Assembly (NCBI GenBank): GCA_029844215.1
Contig: CM056740.1
Location: forward strand, 25,959,873 to 26,023,872
DNA length: 64,000 nucleotides
Origin: Przewalskia tangutica
Lineage: Eukaryota; Streptophyta; Magnoliopsida; Solanales; Solanaceae
Direction: 5' to 3'
Shown: positions 12,711 to 25,616 of the stretch, piece after piece
Position numbering within the stretch: the stretch's first letter is position 1
Layout: every line of letters starts with the position of its first letter
The notes under the pieces: model-generated
Seen by the model: only the letters and a program-made list of their open reading frames with translations
Databases searched by the model: none
Told to the model about the DNA's origin: nothing
Made by a program: the position numbers and the translations under genes

Positions 12711-14473
12711 AGTGATATAATATCAGCATAACTGCTTATCGTTAAACAACATAAGCACAACAAGAAAACCCCCTTACACAAACGTCACAAGACACTAACA
12801 CACGTAGCATCATAACATGTTTACTTATCAAACCAACAAGAAAGTATTACAAGGCTATCACAAGCCAACATAGTCAAGTTACTCACACAAAAGTCACACG
12901 ATACCCGTAGTATCAAAATAGAGTAACTATCTTTTAAGTAAACCAAAACAATTTCCATACCTTCTTTTTAAACTAATCTTAAGACAAAAGCATGCCTTCC
13001 TTTTTAAACCATTTTAAGACAAAACCATGCCTTCCTTTAAAACAAAGACACTTTTTCCTTTTTAAAGTCAAGTAGCAATATACTTTTTAAACCAAGTGTC
13101 TTACTCTTTTAAAAACAAGTAACCTATACCTTTAAATCAAGTTACTTCTTCTTTCCCAAAATCAAGTTGTTTATAAGTCAAGTCTCTTTACTTTCAAAAA
13201 TCAGGCTCTTAATCTTTAAATCATATCTTTTAAGGAAACCAACCTCCAACTTTTAAATGTCAAGTTATCATTTTAAATCCAATGATAAAACCATTCTTTT
13301 ATTTTCATAAAGTCATTATAAATAACTTCCCATAAAGCTATTATAAAACTTTATGTTTTAAACCAACCAAGGACAACTATTCTTATTTTCGAAATCAAGA
13401 TAACTTTATTCTTTAAAAGACCACACACCCATTACTCATGAGTGAGGTTTTACAACTTTTTAACATAATTCAAGTCCTTAATATTTCATAACAAGTCACT
13501 TAACTTTGGAATCAAGTCAAGGACACAAAAGGAAAATCAAATTCCTTTAAACACACGTGCGTCTACCGCACTATATATATTTCACAAATATCATGCTAGA
13601 AAGGATAGGAAGAGGTTCACATACCTCGCGACGATTATCGACAATAAGCAAAATGCTCCAAGTACTATAACTCTGCTAGCCTTTTCCACCCTTCAAGTAG
13701 AATACGCTACTCGTAGTACTTCAACCTATAATGGCCATAAAACGGTTATTAACTTCTAGATCCCTTCGTAGAATATTTCTAAGTACAAGGTTCCTTATTC
13801 TACGGAAAATTCGGCAGCACCTCCCCTCCCGTAACCACACAAATCTCCTCCTCTATCAAGGCCCGCTACCGAGCCAACAACTCCAAGGGGATTATACGTC
13901 TAACCGGACGTGTACAATTCTGCCTCACAATAATACTACAAGTCTACTGTAAATACAGTCCGATGTAAATACAGTTCAATTCTTTTTAGTCATCCTTCCA
14001 ATATATCTTCTACTAAAAAATTAACTACTACAACATGTAATTTCCAATTACAATAGGGGGATAAAGATCATTACCTCGATAAGCCCAAAATTATCCAAGA
14101 TTATAAGTCGATCCTGAGCAACGTTTAGCTCCAATTCCTTACGCTCCAAACCGCTCCAAGCAACCCTTATACGCTCCTAACCAATTCCTCTTCAAGATCC
14201 AACTCCAAAAAGTGAAGAGCACTTAGGCTCAAACCATGGCAAGTTTCGGCCAAGGGGGAATTCTAGGGCTAGGGGTGTGAAATCTTTTCCAAATCTTGGT
14301 ACACAATCTACCTAACACCCTAAGGAAGAACACTTATAAGTTTAAGGATTTTTGGACAACTTTTGGCTAAGGGGGAGGGCTTAAAACTGAGAACCATAAG
14401 GAGAGGGGAGGGAGTATTTTTTTGCCTAAGAAACTATCTCAAGTGTGGATGAAATTAGTCTTGCACTCAAGGG

Positions 14474-14483
14474 GTATTTATAG
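14474..14483 (-). promoter_or_regulatory. LTR TATA box (A LTR)
   Basis: Minus-strand CTATAAATAC followed by CCC, ~530 nt from the LTR start at 15012. Same block as in the other LTRs. Confidence 0.6.
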
Positions 14484-15762
14484 AGAAATCAATGGTCAAG
14501 ATCAAAGCAAGTGTATGGTGAGGATTAGGGACAAGTGTGTGTGGGTTCTTCCAACCAAATGTCCACCACAACTTTGAGACAAGTGTCCATCATTAACAAT
14601 GAGACATGTGGCTAGCCACATGTCTCAAAAACGTCCAAGGCCCCCTATCTTTCGGCCATAGGGCCACATGGGGTGCCATGTGTCGCCCTCCTACTCGTCC
14701 AAAATATTTCATCTTCCGAAAAAATATCCGTAATGCCACAAATTTCGAAAATAAAGTGGGCCCTAAAACCGTAAATTCCTCCCGCGGGCCCCACGTGACC
14801 AATTCCGGAAAATAAAATCCAAAATTCTTAAATAATCCCGGAAGTTCGAATACCAAATCTAGGAATCTAATTCCCATTAACGAACCTTTTTCCCTCACAA
14901 AATCCGGAAACTTTTTCGTCGAAAAATCACATCTTTCTTCCTTTCCAATTTTAATGTCGTATTCTCGTACGTACGTCCTCGTAAACATACTCTGGAACTA
15001 CGGGGTGTAACAATAAATATACTCATCATCATTTTATTAAAACAAGAAAAGGAAAAGCCGGTAAGGCCGCCGCTATATATATATATATATATATAAGCCA
15101 AAATGAAACTACACTGTACACGAGTCCAATCCCACATATGAATACAGACCACTAAGAGTTTGGACAATATACTATGACGGGACAAGGCCCCGCCGTACCC
15201 ATAAATGTACAAAAACCTGTAATGAAATGTCATTACCAAAATGATAAACTCCAGAACAATGGAGCTATCCCAAAACTCTGAGCAAGGATCCTACACTTCC
15301 AGATCACCAAATCATGCACCTAAACTCGCAGATGAACGCAATTTCCGAGAAAGTGGGTCACATTTAAAGATGTACCAAGTATGTGAAACAATAAGTAATC
15401 AGAATGAGATTATAACAGGCCAAAAAGATAACAAGAGACAAGTATAATAATCAAATACCAGTACACTGTGCCTTTTCAAAGTAAGAGTCAACTGTATCCT
15501 TTTTAAACTAAGAGTAATGAAAATCAACTATACTTTTTCAAATTATGAAAGTTTGTCCAAATAAACAAATACTATCATGGGAGTTGAACCCGAACATTAT
15601 ACACAAATACTGTCATGGGAGTTGAACCCGCAACATGGATACTCAGTCCATGGAATAATACACGCAAATACTGTCATGTCACAATCAGGGACACCTGCCC
15701 TCAGAATATAACATCACTAAGCAATCCTATTCATAAGAATTGAACCCGCATTATGAAAGCAT

Positions 15763-16081
15763 GCCCATGGAATTCCTCCATCACGGAAACATGTCATCAT
15801 GGAGAGCTAGTCCATGGAATAATATGGTGGAAGCAAGCCCATGGAATTCCTCCATCATGTAAGCATGTCCATGTAAATAATACAATAATGAAAGCACTCC
15901 CATGGAATTCCTCCATCATGTAAGCATGTCCATGTAAATATTACAATTATGGAAGCACGCCCATGGAATTCCTCCATCATGTAAGCATGTCCATGTAAAT
16001 AATACAATTATGGAAGCACGCCCATGGAATTCCTCCATCATGTAAGCATGTCCATGTAAATAATACAATAATGTTGCCGGC
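15763..16081. repeat. 61-bp tandem array in C1
   Basis: 'CCCATGGAATTCCTCCATCA' begins at 15763, 15838, 15899, 15960 and 16021; the last four are spaced exactly 61 bp. The unit also holds 'gtaagcatgtccatgtaaat'. C2 has a different array at the corresponding position. Confidence 0.9.
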
Positions 16082-16199
16082 CCTCCAGTGAGGGACGCAA
16101 TGATGTGGGAATATAACACTTGTACGAATGACTACCATGAGCAAACATATGCAAGTTAAATAATCTTCGACTCTCATTATAATAAAATGAATGAACTAT

Positions 16200-16770
16200 C
16201 ATTTTATAAAACTCGAGGCACTACCACCTCTTTCCTTTTAGAAAAATCAAAGCACTACCACCTCTTTCTTTTTAGAAAAAGCAAAGCACTACCACCCCTT
16301 TCCTTTTAGAAAAACCAAGGTACTATTAAAGGAATAGATAGCCAACTTCCATTTTAGAAACTCAAGGTACTACCAATAGAATAGTTAAAACAACATCTTT
16401 TTTTATAAAACCCAAAGTACTATCAAGAGAATGAATATAACAACTTCCATTTTATAAAACCCAAAGTACTATTAAGAGAATGGATATAACAACTTCCATT
16501 TTAGAGACTCAAAGTACAATTAAGAGAATGGATATAACAACTTCCATTTTATAAAACCCAAAGTACTATCAAGAGAATGGATTATAACAACTTCCATGTT
16601 ATAAAATCCAAGTACTATCAAGAGAATGAATTATAACAACTTCCATTTTATAAAATTCAAGTACTATCAAGAGAATGAATTATAACAACTTCTATTTTAT
16701 AAAATCCAAGTACTATCAAGAGAATGGATATAGAACAACTTCTATTTCGGGAAATCCAAAGTACTATCAA
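16200..16770. repeat. ~50-bp degenerate tandem array in C1
   Basis: About ten copies of a unit with 'aagtactatcaagagaatg', '(a)tataacaacttccat' and 'tttataaaa', period ~48-52 bp, becoming more regular rightward. The equivalent array in C2 is 18640-18975 with fewer copies. Confidence 0.85.
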
Positions 16771-17984
16771 TGAATTACATCATTAAGGAGTAGGATCCAC
16801 TCACTTTATAAAAAGGAATCATGATATAAGAAGAAATGATAGTTCACATACCTTATTGGCGACTAACCAACTCTACAATTTAGGTTACGTCTCAATGTAC
16901 TTCAACCTATAACAACAATAACACGTATATCAACACGTGCTTGCTAAAGTAGGTTAACACCAAGTAAAGGTTCTCATTTTTCTATGGAAATTTGGGCAGC
17001 ACTTCCCCTATAAATACGCACTTTTCCACCTTTTCCAAGGCCCAAATTCAACAACAATCAAGCCCCATTTAAGGCACAATCAAAACAAATTGTGGACGAT
17101 CCGAACTCTAAGCTCATGATCGGTGCCCTACCTGGGCACCCTTCTACCCATTCATCCCAAGTAACCCGCGGAAGATAAAGATACTCATCATTCATTTTTT
17201 TTAAAACAAGCAAAGGCAAAGCCGGCAAGGCCACCGCTATATATATAAGCCAAAACGAAACTACAATGTACACGAGTCCAATCCCACATATGAATACAGA
17301 CCTCTAAGAGTTTGGACAATATACTATGACGGGACAAGGCCTCGCCGTACCCATAAATGTACAAAAACCTATATCAAAATATTAGTACCAAAATGATAAG
17401 CCCCAGAACAATGGAGCTATCCCAAAAACTCTGAGCACGGATCCTACACTTGCAAATCACCAAACTGTGTACCTAAACCTGCGGCATGAATGCAGCCCCC
17501 CGGAGAAAGGGGGTCAGTACAGAAAATGTACCAAGTATGTGAAACAATAAGTATTGTAAATGAGATTATAACAGGCCAAAAAGATAACAAGAGACAAATA
17601 TAATAATCAAATACCAGTACACTGTGCCTTTTCAAAGTAAGTGTCAACTGTATCCTTTTTAAACTGAGAGTAATGAAAATCAACTATACCTTTTTCAAAT
17701 TATGAAAGTCTGTCCAAATAAACAAATACTGTCATGAGAGTTGAACCCGAACATTATACACAAATACTATCATGGGAGTTGAACCCGAAACATGGATACT
17801 CAGTCCATGGAATAATACACACAAATACTGTCATTTCACAATCAGGGACACCTATCCTCAGAATATCACATCACGGGACTCGAACCCGCATATGTATGTA
17901 TATAGCATCATGGGACTCAAACCCACATATGCATATATGGTAACATGGGATCTGAACCCAAATCATGGAGAGCTAGTCCATGGA

Positions 17985-18335
17985 ATAATATAGTGTCATG
18001 AGACTCTAACCCACATACATCTATATATAATGTCGCCGGGAGAGTAATATAGTGTCATGGGTCTCTAACCCACATACATCTATATATAATGTCACCGGGA
18101 GAATAATATAGTGTCATGAGACTCTAGCCCACATACATCTATATATAATGTCGCCGGGAGATTAATATAGTGTCATGGGACTCTAACCCACATACATCTA
18201 TATATAATGTCGCCGAGAGAATACTATAGTGTCATGGGACTCTAACCCACATATATCTATATATAATGTTGTCGGGAGAATAATATAATGTCATGGGACT
18301 CTAACCCACATACATCTATATAAAATGTTGTCGGT
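17985..18335. repeat. 59-bp tandem array in C2
   Basis: Six copies of a ~59-bp unit starting 'atagtgtcatgggactctaa', at ~17990, 18049, 18108 and onward, each with 'cccacatacatctatatata' and 'atgtcgccgggaga'. C1 lacks it, so the array arose or was swapped after the two LTRs separated. Confidence 0.9.
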
Positions 18336-18639
18336 CCTCTAGTGAGGGACGCGGTCCAGATATCAAGAACTGTACACATATAGCTATCACAAGCAGTTCT
18401 ATGTACAATTTAAATCATCTCCGACTCTCATTAGCACAAATAGAATGAACTATCATTTTAGAATAACTCAAGGCATTCTCATATCATGTAATAATAGGGA
18501 ATTGAACCCAAAGTACTATGTACATCCACCGTACACACCAAGTAATATTAGGAAATTGAACCCAAAAGTGCTATGTACGTTCACCGTACATTCCTTTCCT
18601 TTATAATATATCCTTTGACTCTCAATGAACTAAAATAAA

Positions 18640-18975
18640 ATAACTTTCATTTAGACAACCCAAAGTACTATCAAGAGAATAAATATAACAATCTTTCATT
18701 TTAGAAACCCCAAGTACTATCAATGAAGTAGTTAGAACAACTTCCTTTTTGGAACTCAAAGTACTATTAATGAAATAGATATAACAATCTTTCGTTTTTA
18801 AAAACTCGAAGTACTATAAAAGGAATAGATATAACAATCTCCATTTTATAAACCCAAGTACTATCAAGAGAATGGATTATAACAACTTCCATTTTATAAA
18901 ATCCAAGTGCCATCAAGAGAATGGATTATAACAACTTCCATTTTATAAAATCCAAGTACTATTAAGAGAATTACA
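18640..18975. repeat. ~50-bp degenerate tandem array in C2
   Basis: Six to seven copies of the 'aagtactatcaagagaatgg'-type unit, homologous to the array at 16200-16770 in C1 but shorter. Confidence 0.8.
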
Positions 18976-20583
18976 TCATTAAGGAGTAGGATCCACTCAC
19001 TTTATAAAAAGAAATCATGCTAGAAGAAGAAATGATAGTTCACATACCTTATTGACGCCTAACCAACTCTACAATCTAGGATACGTCTCAATGTACGTCA
19101 ACCTATAACAACAATAACACGTATATCAATACGTGCTTGCTAAAGTAGGTTAACACCAAGTAAAGGTTCTCTTTTTTCTATGGAAATTTGGGCAGCACTT
19201 CCCCTATAAATACACATTTTCCCACCTTTTCCAAGGCCCAAATTCAACAACAATCAAGCCCCATTTAAGGCACAATCAAAACAGCAACCAAAGGGGATTA
19301 CACGACTACTTGACGTGTAAATTTCGGCCCCATAATCTATACAAAACAGTCCATAAAACAGTCCACAATTCTATCAACAATAAGGGTAAAATGTGAAGCC
19401 TTTAACACCCTTATTCCTTAGGACTTTCATTAGCAATTTTACCACATTAATCATGCATGTTGGTGGATGATTTTTCAGCATAATAGCACCACGAAACAGT
19501 CCATAAAACGACACAACAACGTCTAACAGTTTTGGGCAGTTTCTCGGCCACAAAAACTACAACAATCTAAAGTCCTTTTCCACCATTCCTTATAATCCAA
19601 TTCACATTACAACATGTTATATAAATCATATCAACAAATATATTTCCTTCATTTAATAACATGTAACAAGTGAAAATAACAACAATAATGACCAACGAAT
19701 CCAAGACACCAAATCTGTTCCATTCTCGGCCAACTTCACAAAAATTGTCCAAACACTTTTTATTCTTCATTCTTTTTAGCACGAGCTCATCTATACATTA
19801 TAACAATATGCAATATCCAATTACTTCAAGAGGGAGAAGAATTTTTACCTTAATTTGTAGCCAAAACCGTCCAAAACAGTCCCTAGATATTCGGCCCACA
19901 GTTTTCATTTTGTTCCACTTCTTCAAGTTCCAATCACACACATGTATCCTCTACAAGCTTATAAACAACTTCCCTTCTTGGTTTACTTCCAAAAAGACGA
20001 TGAACAAGCTAGGGTTTTAATGGCCATTCTCGGCCCAAATGGATTCTTGGAGGGTTTTGGAGAGTTAACTTGGTTTAGCACTTGATTAGGGTTCTTAATC
20101 TTGGAGAAGGAAGTTAACTAATCTTGTTGTTCTTGGCTAATTTTCGAAATTGAGAGCTTAAGGGAGAGAGAAGAGACCTTTTTGGAGAGATAAAGTTTTG
20201 TGTAAAAATGAAATAAGTCTTCCTAGACTTATCCTATATAGAAAATATCTTGTAATGACAAGTGGAGAGGGACACATGTCACCCTCGCATTGGCCAAAAA
20301 TTCTTTCCCTTTAAAATATCTAGATATTATCCAAAATATCTTAAAATCGCACGGCCCCGCGAAATTGTGAATTTCTAGGCGGACCCCATATTATCAATTC
20401 AAATTCTTCGTAATCCAATACTAATCCCATAAATTCAATTAGATGTATTAAACTCCAAGTTAATAATTTTTCCTTCCAAAATATTTTCGGAGGAAAATGT
20501 AAATATTCTTTCCTTTCAACCTTCAAATCTTGATTCCTGAATCACGTTCTCAATTAGTAGCCCTGGTATTACGGGGTGTAACA

Positions 20584-20635
20584 TCCTTCCCCCCTTAGAA
20601 ACATTCGTCCCAAATGTTCATAGTGGGTCTCAAAC
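20584..20635 (-). promoter_or_regulatory. PPT and hairpin of the C2 element
   Basis: Minus strand ends GTTTCTAAGGGGGGAAGGA directly before the LTR start TGTTACACCCCG. The flanking inverted repeat at 20600-20618 has one mismatch (CAAATGTT instead of CGAATGTT). Element E is inserted at 20636, so only 52 bp of the C2 internal region is visible here. Confidence 0.8.
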
Positions 20636-21299
20636 TGTCACGACCCGACCTCGGGTCCGCGACGGGTGCCTTACCCCGGGCAACCCTAGTGATACAACAT
20701 CAGAGAAAATCAGCGGAAATAAAAAACTTTAAACATGAACAATATGAAATAAGGAACCGGCTAACCAAAACGGTCACCTTCCTGTATATATAAATCAAAC
20801 CGAACAGTTACATCCTTTACAAACCCTGCCCACAACAGTACTACAGACCTCTAAGAGTTTTATAACAACAACGACGGGACAGGGCCCCGCCATACCCCTG
20901 AATGTACAAGAACCTACAATCTCAGGGAATCATACCAACAGATAAGCCTCCGGAGAAACGGAGCTTCCCAAAACGCTGAACTGTGATCCTATGAGCGAGG
21001 ATCAACGATCGGTACCTTATTCATGCGGATGAACGCACTTCGGCGAGGTCGATAACAGTACCAAGTATGTGAAATCAAAATATCAGAATGAAATCATAAC
21101 AAATATATAAACAGAGACATGTATGATAACCAAGCTACGATCCACAATATATAGCGAGCATGTCAAGTCGTGACTCACGCCTCAAAGTCATCACTCAAGT
21201 ATAGCCAAGGGTCTCACGCCCACAACATCAATCATGCCCGTGGAATTCCTTCCTCACTGCCGGCAGTCTATGATATAACAACACCAAGGAGTACACCTG

Positions 21300-21960
21300 A
21301 ACACGAGTCCCACTGGTCATAAGAACCGTGACGGCAAGTACGGGCGCATAGCTACCGTAACCAACTCGCATCATCCACCGATCGGCAAGTACGAAAGCCA
21401 ACTACCAGATACCAAAGCCGTACCAATAATACTATATAACTATATCACGAAGCTGACCGGGGAAAGTACGATAGCCTCTACCAGATCCACCCTACATCAC
21501 GTCGCTGACCGGGGCAAGTACGTAGGCTAACCACCAGATCCACCTGCATCACGAAACCGCCCTAACACCGACTCATGAAGGCGACACGAGCAAGTACGAG
21601 GCCGACTACCGAGATACCACCGCCACGTAGCCGACGGCAAGTACGAAGACCAACTACCGATACCAAAGCCGTAATCACGAGACTTCGCCACAAAACCGAA
21701 CGGGCAAGTACGGGCTAACTACCGATACCAAAGTCAAATCACCACGATCGGCAAGTGCGAGAGCCAACTACCGGATACCAAAGCCGACCAAGAAAACCCC
21801 ACGAGAGCTAGTCCATGGAATGACACTATCAAGAACTGACCGGGGCAAGTACGAAATCCAACTACCGTAACCAACTCGCATCAAGAACGATCGGCAAGTA
21901 CGGGGCTACCGTAACCACTCGTGATCAAGAAACCTCATGGAGAGCTAGTCCATGGAACAA
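21300..21960 (-). repeat. Tandem repeat region of E 3' LTR
   Basis: About ten imperfect 40-60 bp units built on 'ggcaagtacgaaagccaac' and 'taccagataccaaagcc'. Here many units read 'cgatcggcaagtacg', where the 5' LTR copy (61900-62560) reads 'ctgaccggggcaagtacg'. Related units on the other strand occur in solo LTRs I and J. Confidence 0.85.
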
Positions 21961-22549
21961 CAATCCTAATGGAACCATACCCGTGGGCCACCCAACGTGT
22001 CAGTATGTCCAAAAGGAAATAACAAGATAACGCTCATAGTGGAAGCATACCCGTGGGCCACCCATCGTGTCAGTATGTCCATCAATCAACCAGATAGCCG
22101 GCCCTCCATCGAGAGACTCGGTAGCACAGAATCAAAACACTTGCACAACAAAGGCTATCACAACAAGCAAACATAGACAAGTTACTCACAACTCAAGGTA
22201 CTTTCATTTTCTGCCAAAAATCCGGGTTTTAACCCCAAAGTACTACTTATGTTAATTCTTTCAAAAAGATCCATTTCTTTTACAAAGGTCACACGATACC
22301 CGTAGTATCAAAATAGAGTAACTATCTTTTTAAGTAAACCAAAACAATTTCCATACCTTCTTTTCGAATAAACCAAGACAATACCATGCCTTCTTTTTAA
22401 ACCAACTTAAGACAAAACCATGCCTTCCTTTTTAAACCAATTTAAGACAAAACCATGCCTTCCTTTTAAACAAAAACACTTCAAATTCTCAAGTCTCTCT
22501 CTTTTATAAATCAAGCTTCTTACTTTGGAATTTAAGAAAATCAATACTT

Positions 22550-22715
22550 GTTTATAATGATCTTATTACAGTAGCCATGATCTAGGAAACGTAATACAAT
22601 TTTGTCTTATCTTAGCTTCTATGCAGATGGAAGATTCTACTTGTTTTAAGTTAATTATTTGTCATTACATTTTCCTTTATTAACGCTGCAATGGCTTGTT
22701 CGATACTTATTCCCA
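22550..22715 (-). repeat. Conserved ~165-bp LTR block (E 3' LTR)
   Basis: Contains 'cttatcttagcttctatgca' and 'cctttattaacgctgcaatg'. It is shared with the LTRs of T, H, I and J and the E 5' LTR, but absent at the homologous place in A (near 13380) and in B and G. Confidence 0.75.
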
Positions 22716-23601
22716 TTTCCGAAATCAATAAAACTTTATTCTTTTTAAAGACCAAGTACCCATTACTCATGAATGCGGTTTCACAACTTTTTAACACAAA
22801 CCAAGTCCTTAATATTTCACATCAAGTCATTTATAAGTCAAGTCTCTTATCTTTTAAAATCCACAAACCATTTCTTTACCTACATAAAGTCGTTATAACT
22901 AACTTCCCATAAAGCCGTTATAACACTTTATGTTTTAAACCAACCAAATTCGTTTAGCACACGTGACGCTCACCGCACTACATAGTTCACAACAATCATG
23001 CTAGAAAGGATAGGAAGAGGTTCACATACCTCTCGACGATTATCGACAAATAGCAAAACGCTCCAAGTACTTCAACTTCGTCGGCTACTCCTTAAGCCAA
23101 GTAGATCACGCCACACGTAGTACTTCAACCTATAAAGGCCCCAGAACGTCTATCAACTTCTAGATCTCTTCGTAGAACATTTCTAAGTACAAGGTTCCTT
23201 ATTCTACGGAAAATTGGGCAGCACCTCGCCCCCCGCAACCACATAAATATCCTCCTCTATCAAGGCCCGCTACCAAGCCAACAACTCCAAGGGGGTTACA
23301 CGTCTAACCGGACGTGTACAAAATCGCCTACAAGAATACTACATAAGTCTCATCAGAATACACCCAATGTAAATACAGTTCAATTCTTTTTAATCATCCT
23401 TCCAATATATCTTATACTCAATTATAAACTACTACAACATGTAATTTCCAATTACAATAGAAGGACATAGATCATTACCTCGATAAGGCCAAAATTATCC
23501 AATGCTTAAATGTCGATCCTGAGCAACGTTTAGCTCCAATTCCTTACATTCCAAACCGCTCCAAGCAACCCTTATACTCTCCTAACCAACTCCTCTTCAA
23601 G

Positions 23602-23606
23602 ATCTA
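23602..23606. repeat. Target-site duplication ATCTA, left copy, of element G
   Basis: Identical to 54796-54800. The joined site 'cttcaag-atcta-actccaaaa' matches the uninterrupted A LTR near 14190-14210. Confidence 0.93.
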
Positions 23607-23832
23607 TGTCACGACCTGATCCCGGGCCCGTGACTGGTGCCTTACCCGGGCACCCAAGTAGATATACATCAGAGTAATCAGCGGAAATAAAATCAAAGAC
23701 ATGAAACAGTGTAAAATAAGAGACAGTTTATCCAAGAAAAGTTGCCTTTCGGCATGTATATATATATCAAGTCTGACAGTTACATCCCAAAATTTACAAC
23801 AGGACTACAGACCTCTAAGAAAGTAAACAACT

Positions 23833-23855
23833 ATGGCGGGACAGGGCCCCGCCAT
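23833..23855 (-). promoter_or_regulatory. GC-rich LTR stem-loop (G 3' LTR)
   Basis: Arms ATGGCGGG and CCCGCCAT around a 7-nt loop, 226 nt from the LTR 3' terminus. The same element is at 48671-48693, 31071-31093, 36571-36593, 42071-42093 and 3023-3044. It would lie in U5 of the RNA; function unknown. Confidence 0.7.
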
Positions 23856-25616
23856 ACCCTGAATGTACATAAAGCTACAATGACAGGGAGATCATACCAA
23901 AAAAGATAAGCCTCCGGAGAAACGGGGCTTTCCCAAAAGCAGAAACGGTGATCCTAGGAGCGGGGATCAACAACAGGAGTACCTCTACCTGCGGCATGAA
24001 CGCAGCCCAAGGAGGTCGATAACAGTACCAAGTATGTGAAATCGTAGCATCAAATGAAATCAAAGCATTTTAAAACCAATTACAACCGCACATAGTGCCA
24101 CAGCATAAACAAGAGCAAAATAGATATAATGTAACTGGTCTTTTCTAGGTCGCTAATGATCGAAGCAAGGCCAATCGCCCATAATATCATTATGCGAGCC
24201 TAATCCTGGAACTCCCGCAGTCCGCATAGACCACCTAGGTCCGCATGAGGTATTCCTCGCATCGGGGGTAGCTAACCCTCGGCATCAACCTGGACTCCCG
24301 CAGTCCGCATAGTCACGCATCGCATGAGGTATTCTCGACGGCGTAACACACTCGAGTGATCATCCCTGAACTCCCGCACTCTGCATAGGTCACACAGACC
24401 GCGTGAGGTATTCCTCGCATCGGGGTGGCTAGCCTCTCGTAACAAGTCGTGGGTAAGTGATATAATATCAGACAACCGCTTATCGTTAAACAACATAAGC
24501 ACAACAAGGAAACCCCCTTTACACAAACGTTTACAAGACACTAACACACGTAGCATCATAATATGTCTACTTATCAAACCAACTTACCACACCTTCAGAA
24601 ATCATTTATAAGGTTTTTATAACAAATAAGTAAACCGTTTCCTCTTATCTTTCTTAAGTCGTTATACCTAACTTCCCATAAAGCTAGTATAACACTTAAG
24701 CTTTTTGAAAAACCAAGTATTACTTTTCTTTCAAAAATGATTCATAACTCTTTTGAAATACTTCAAGATTCTTATTATTTAAAACTCAAGTCAAAAGACA
24801 TCAGAGTAAAACCAATTTCAGTTTAACACACGTCGCTCACCGTACTATATATATATATCAAAATATCATGCTCAAGAGGATAGGAAGAATCACATACCTC
24901 CTCGGCTCAATCCACCTGCCAAGTCGAATATGTCGCGCGCAGAGTATCACCCTATAATAGTCAAATACGTCTATCAACGTCTAGACTACTTCGTAGAATA
25001 TTATAAGCAGAAGGTTCTCTATTCTACGGAAAATTGGGCAGCATTTCCCTACCCGTCAAACTACACAATTCTACTGTAAATACAGCCCAATGTAATTACA
25101 GTTCAATTCTCTTCTTTAATACCATCCTTCTATATCTTATACTTAATTCTAAACTACTACAATATGTAATCTCTAATTACAATAGAAGGACAAAGATTAT
25201 TACCTCGATAAGCCCAAAATTATCCAAGATTAAAAGTCGATCCTGAGCAACGTTTAGCTCCTATTCTGCACGCTCCAATCCGCTCCAAGAAACCCTTAGA
25301 AGTTTCTAAACAACTTCTACTTAATACTTCAACCAATTATGAAGATTTTCCTAGGGTTTCGTTTTGTGACTAACGGAAACAAAGTAGTATTTCCGGGCTT
25401 TTAGTATAGAGGTAACTTTGGAATACTACAAGGGATTTAGGCTAAGGTATTTTGGAATAGTAACAATACTTGAACACATTTTTCTACCAAAAGGGGTGTT
25501 TTGCATTTAAGGCTACTACAAAGGGGAGGAGTTTGGACGAGAACTACAACAAGGGGAAGGATTTTTGAGACTTGGAAATTGTTAAGTGGATGAAGAAGTC
25601 TTGCAACTTAAGGGGG

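Larger units (their letters stand above)
12449..15012 (-). repeat. Element A 5' LTR, right segment
   Basis: Resumes the LTR begun at 2175 and ends ...CTACGGGGTGTAACA at 15012; net LTR length is ~3.18 kb. At 12449-12710 it holds about three imperfect ~75-80 bp direct repeats with 'actcccgcagtccgcatag' and 'gcatgaggtattcctcg'. Then come AT-rich sequence and a minus-strand TATA box at 14474-14483. The following bases ATAAA (15013-15017) are the likely right target duplication, because C2 reads ATAAA at the equivalent place (17175-17179). No gene is seen. Confidence 0.9.
15013..17090 (-). repeat. LTR C1, partial, interrupted on both sides
   Basis: This aligns with the left and middle part of LTR C2 (17175 to ~19285): the (TA)n stretch, 'tgtacacgagtccaatccc', 'ccgccgtacccataaatgt' and the later AT-rich arrays. 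It lacks the first ~85 bp because element A inserted there, and stops at 17090 where C2 begins. It is the oldest layer visible. No coding potential is seen. Confidence 0.8.
17091..20583 (-). repeat. LTR C2 (3' LTR of a minus-strand element)
   Basis: Begins TGTGGACGATCCG (a diverged TGTCACGACCCG terminus) and ends ...TATTACGGGGTGTAACA at 20583, ~3.49 kb. It is followed directly by a PPT, so it is a 3' LTR and the rest of its element lies to the right beyond the window. It appears inserted in C1 at 17090. The U3 side (19300-20583) is AT-rich, with no convincing gene. Confidence 0.82.
20636..23606 (-). repeat. Element E 3' LTR, left segment
   Basis: Starts TGTCACGACCCGACC and corresponds to 61218-64000 of the 5' LTR. 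The matched stretch is 2743 nt here (20636-23378) and 2783 nt in the 5' LTR. Of that 40-nt deficit, 32 nt fall in the repeat region 21231-21961, mostly as losses at CAG, CTG and CGGGG. The segment is interrupted by G at 23607. Non-coding. Confidence 0.92.

Noticed and set aside
15060..15100. (TA)n tract as a functional element
   Set aside because: Short dinucleotide run shared by C LTR copies with variable length; a simple microsatellite.
15763..16081. Possible CRISPR-like array of evenly spaced repeats
   Set aside because: The whole 61-bp unit is conserved with no unique spacers, it lies inside a plant LTR, and no cas genes are present. It is an ordinary tandem repeat.
19567..20020. Possible host gene in the C2 U3 region
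   Set aside because: The two frames are AT-rich, overlap on opposite strands, show no domain or exon structure, and lie within LTR boundaries.
17091..20583. C1 and C2 as the two LTRs of one element
   Set aside because: They are directly adjacent in the same orientation with no internal region between them, and C1 stops mid-LTR where C2 begins. Insertion of C2 into C1 explains this better.
24272..24577. Short open frames of 60-105 codons across LTR sequence
   Set aside because: Open frames in LTRs A, B, E, G and T are not kept between homologous LTR copies and match no domain. They are chance frames.
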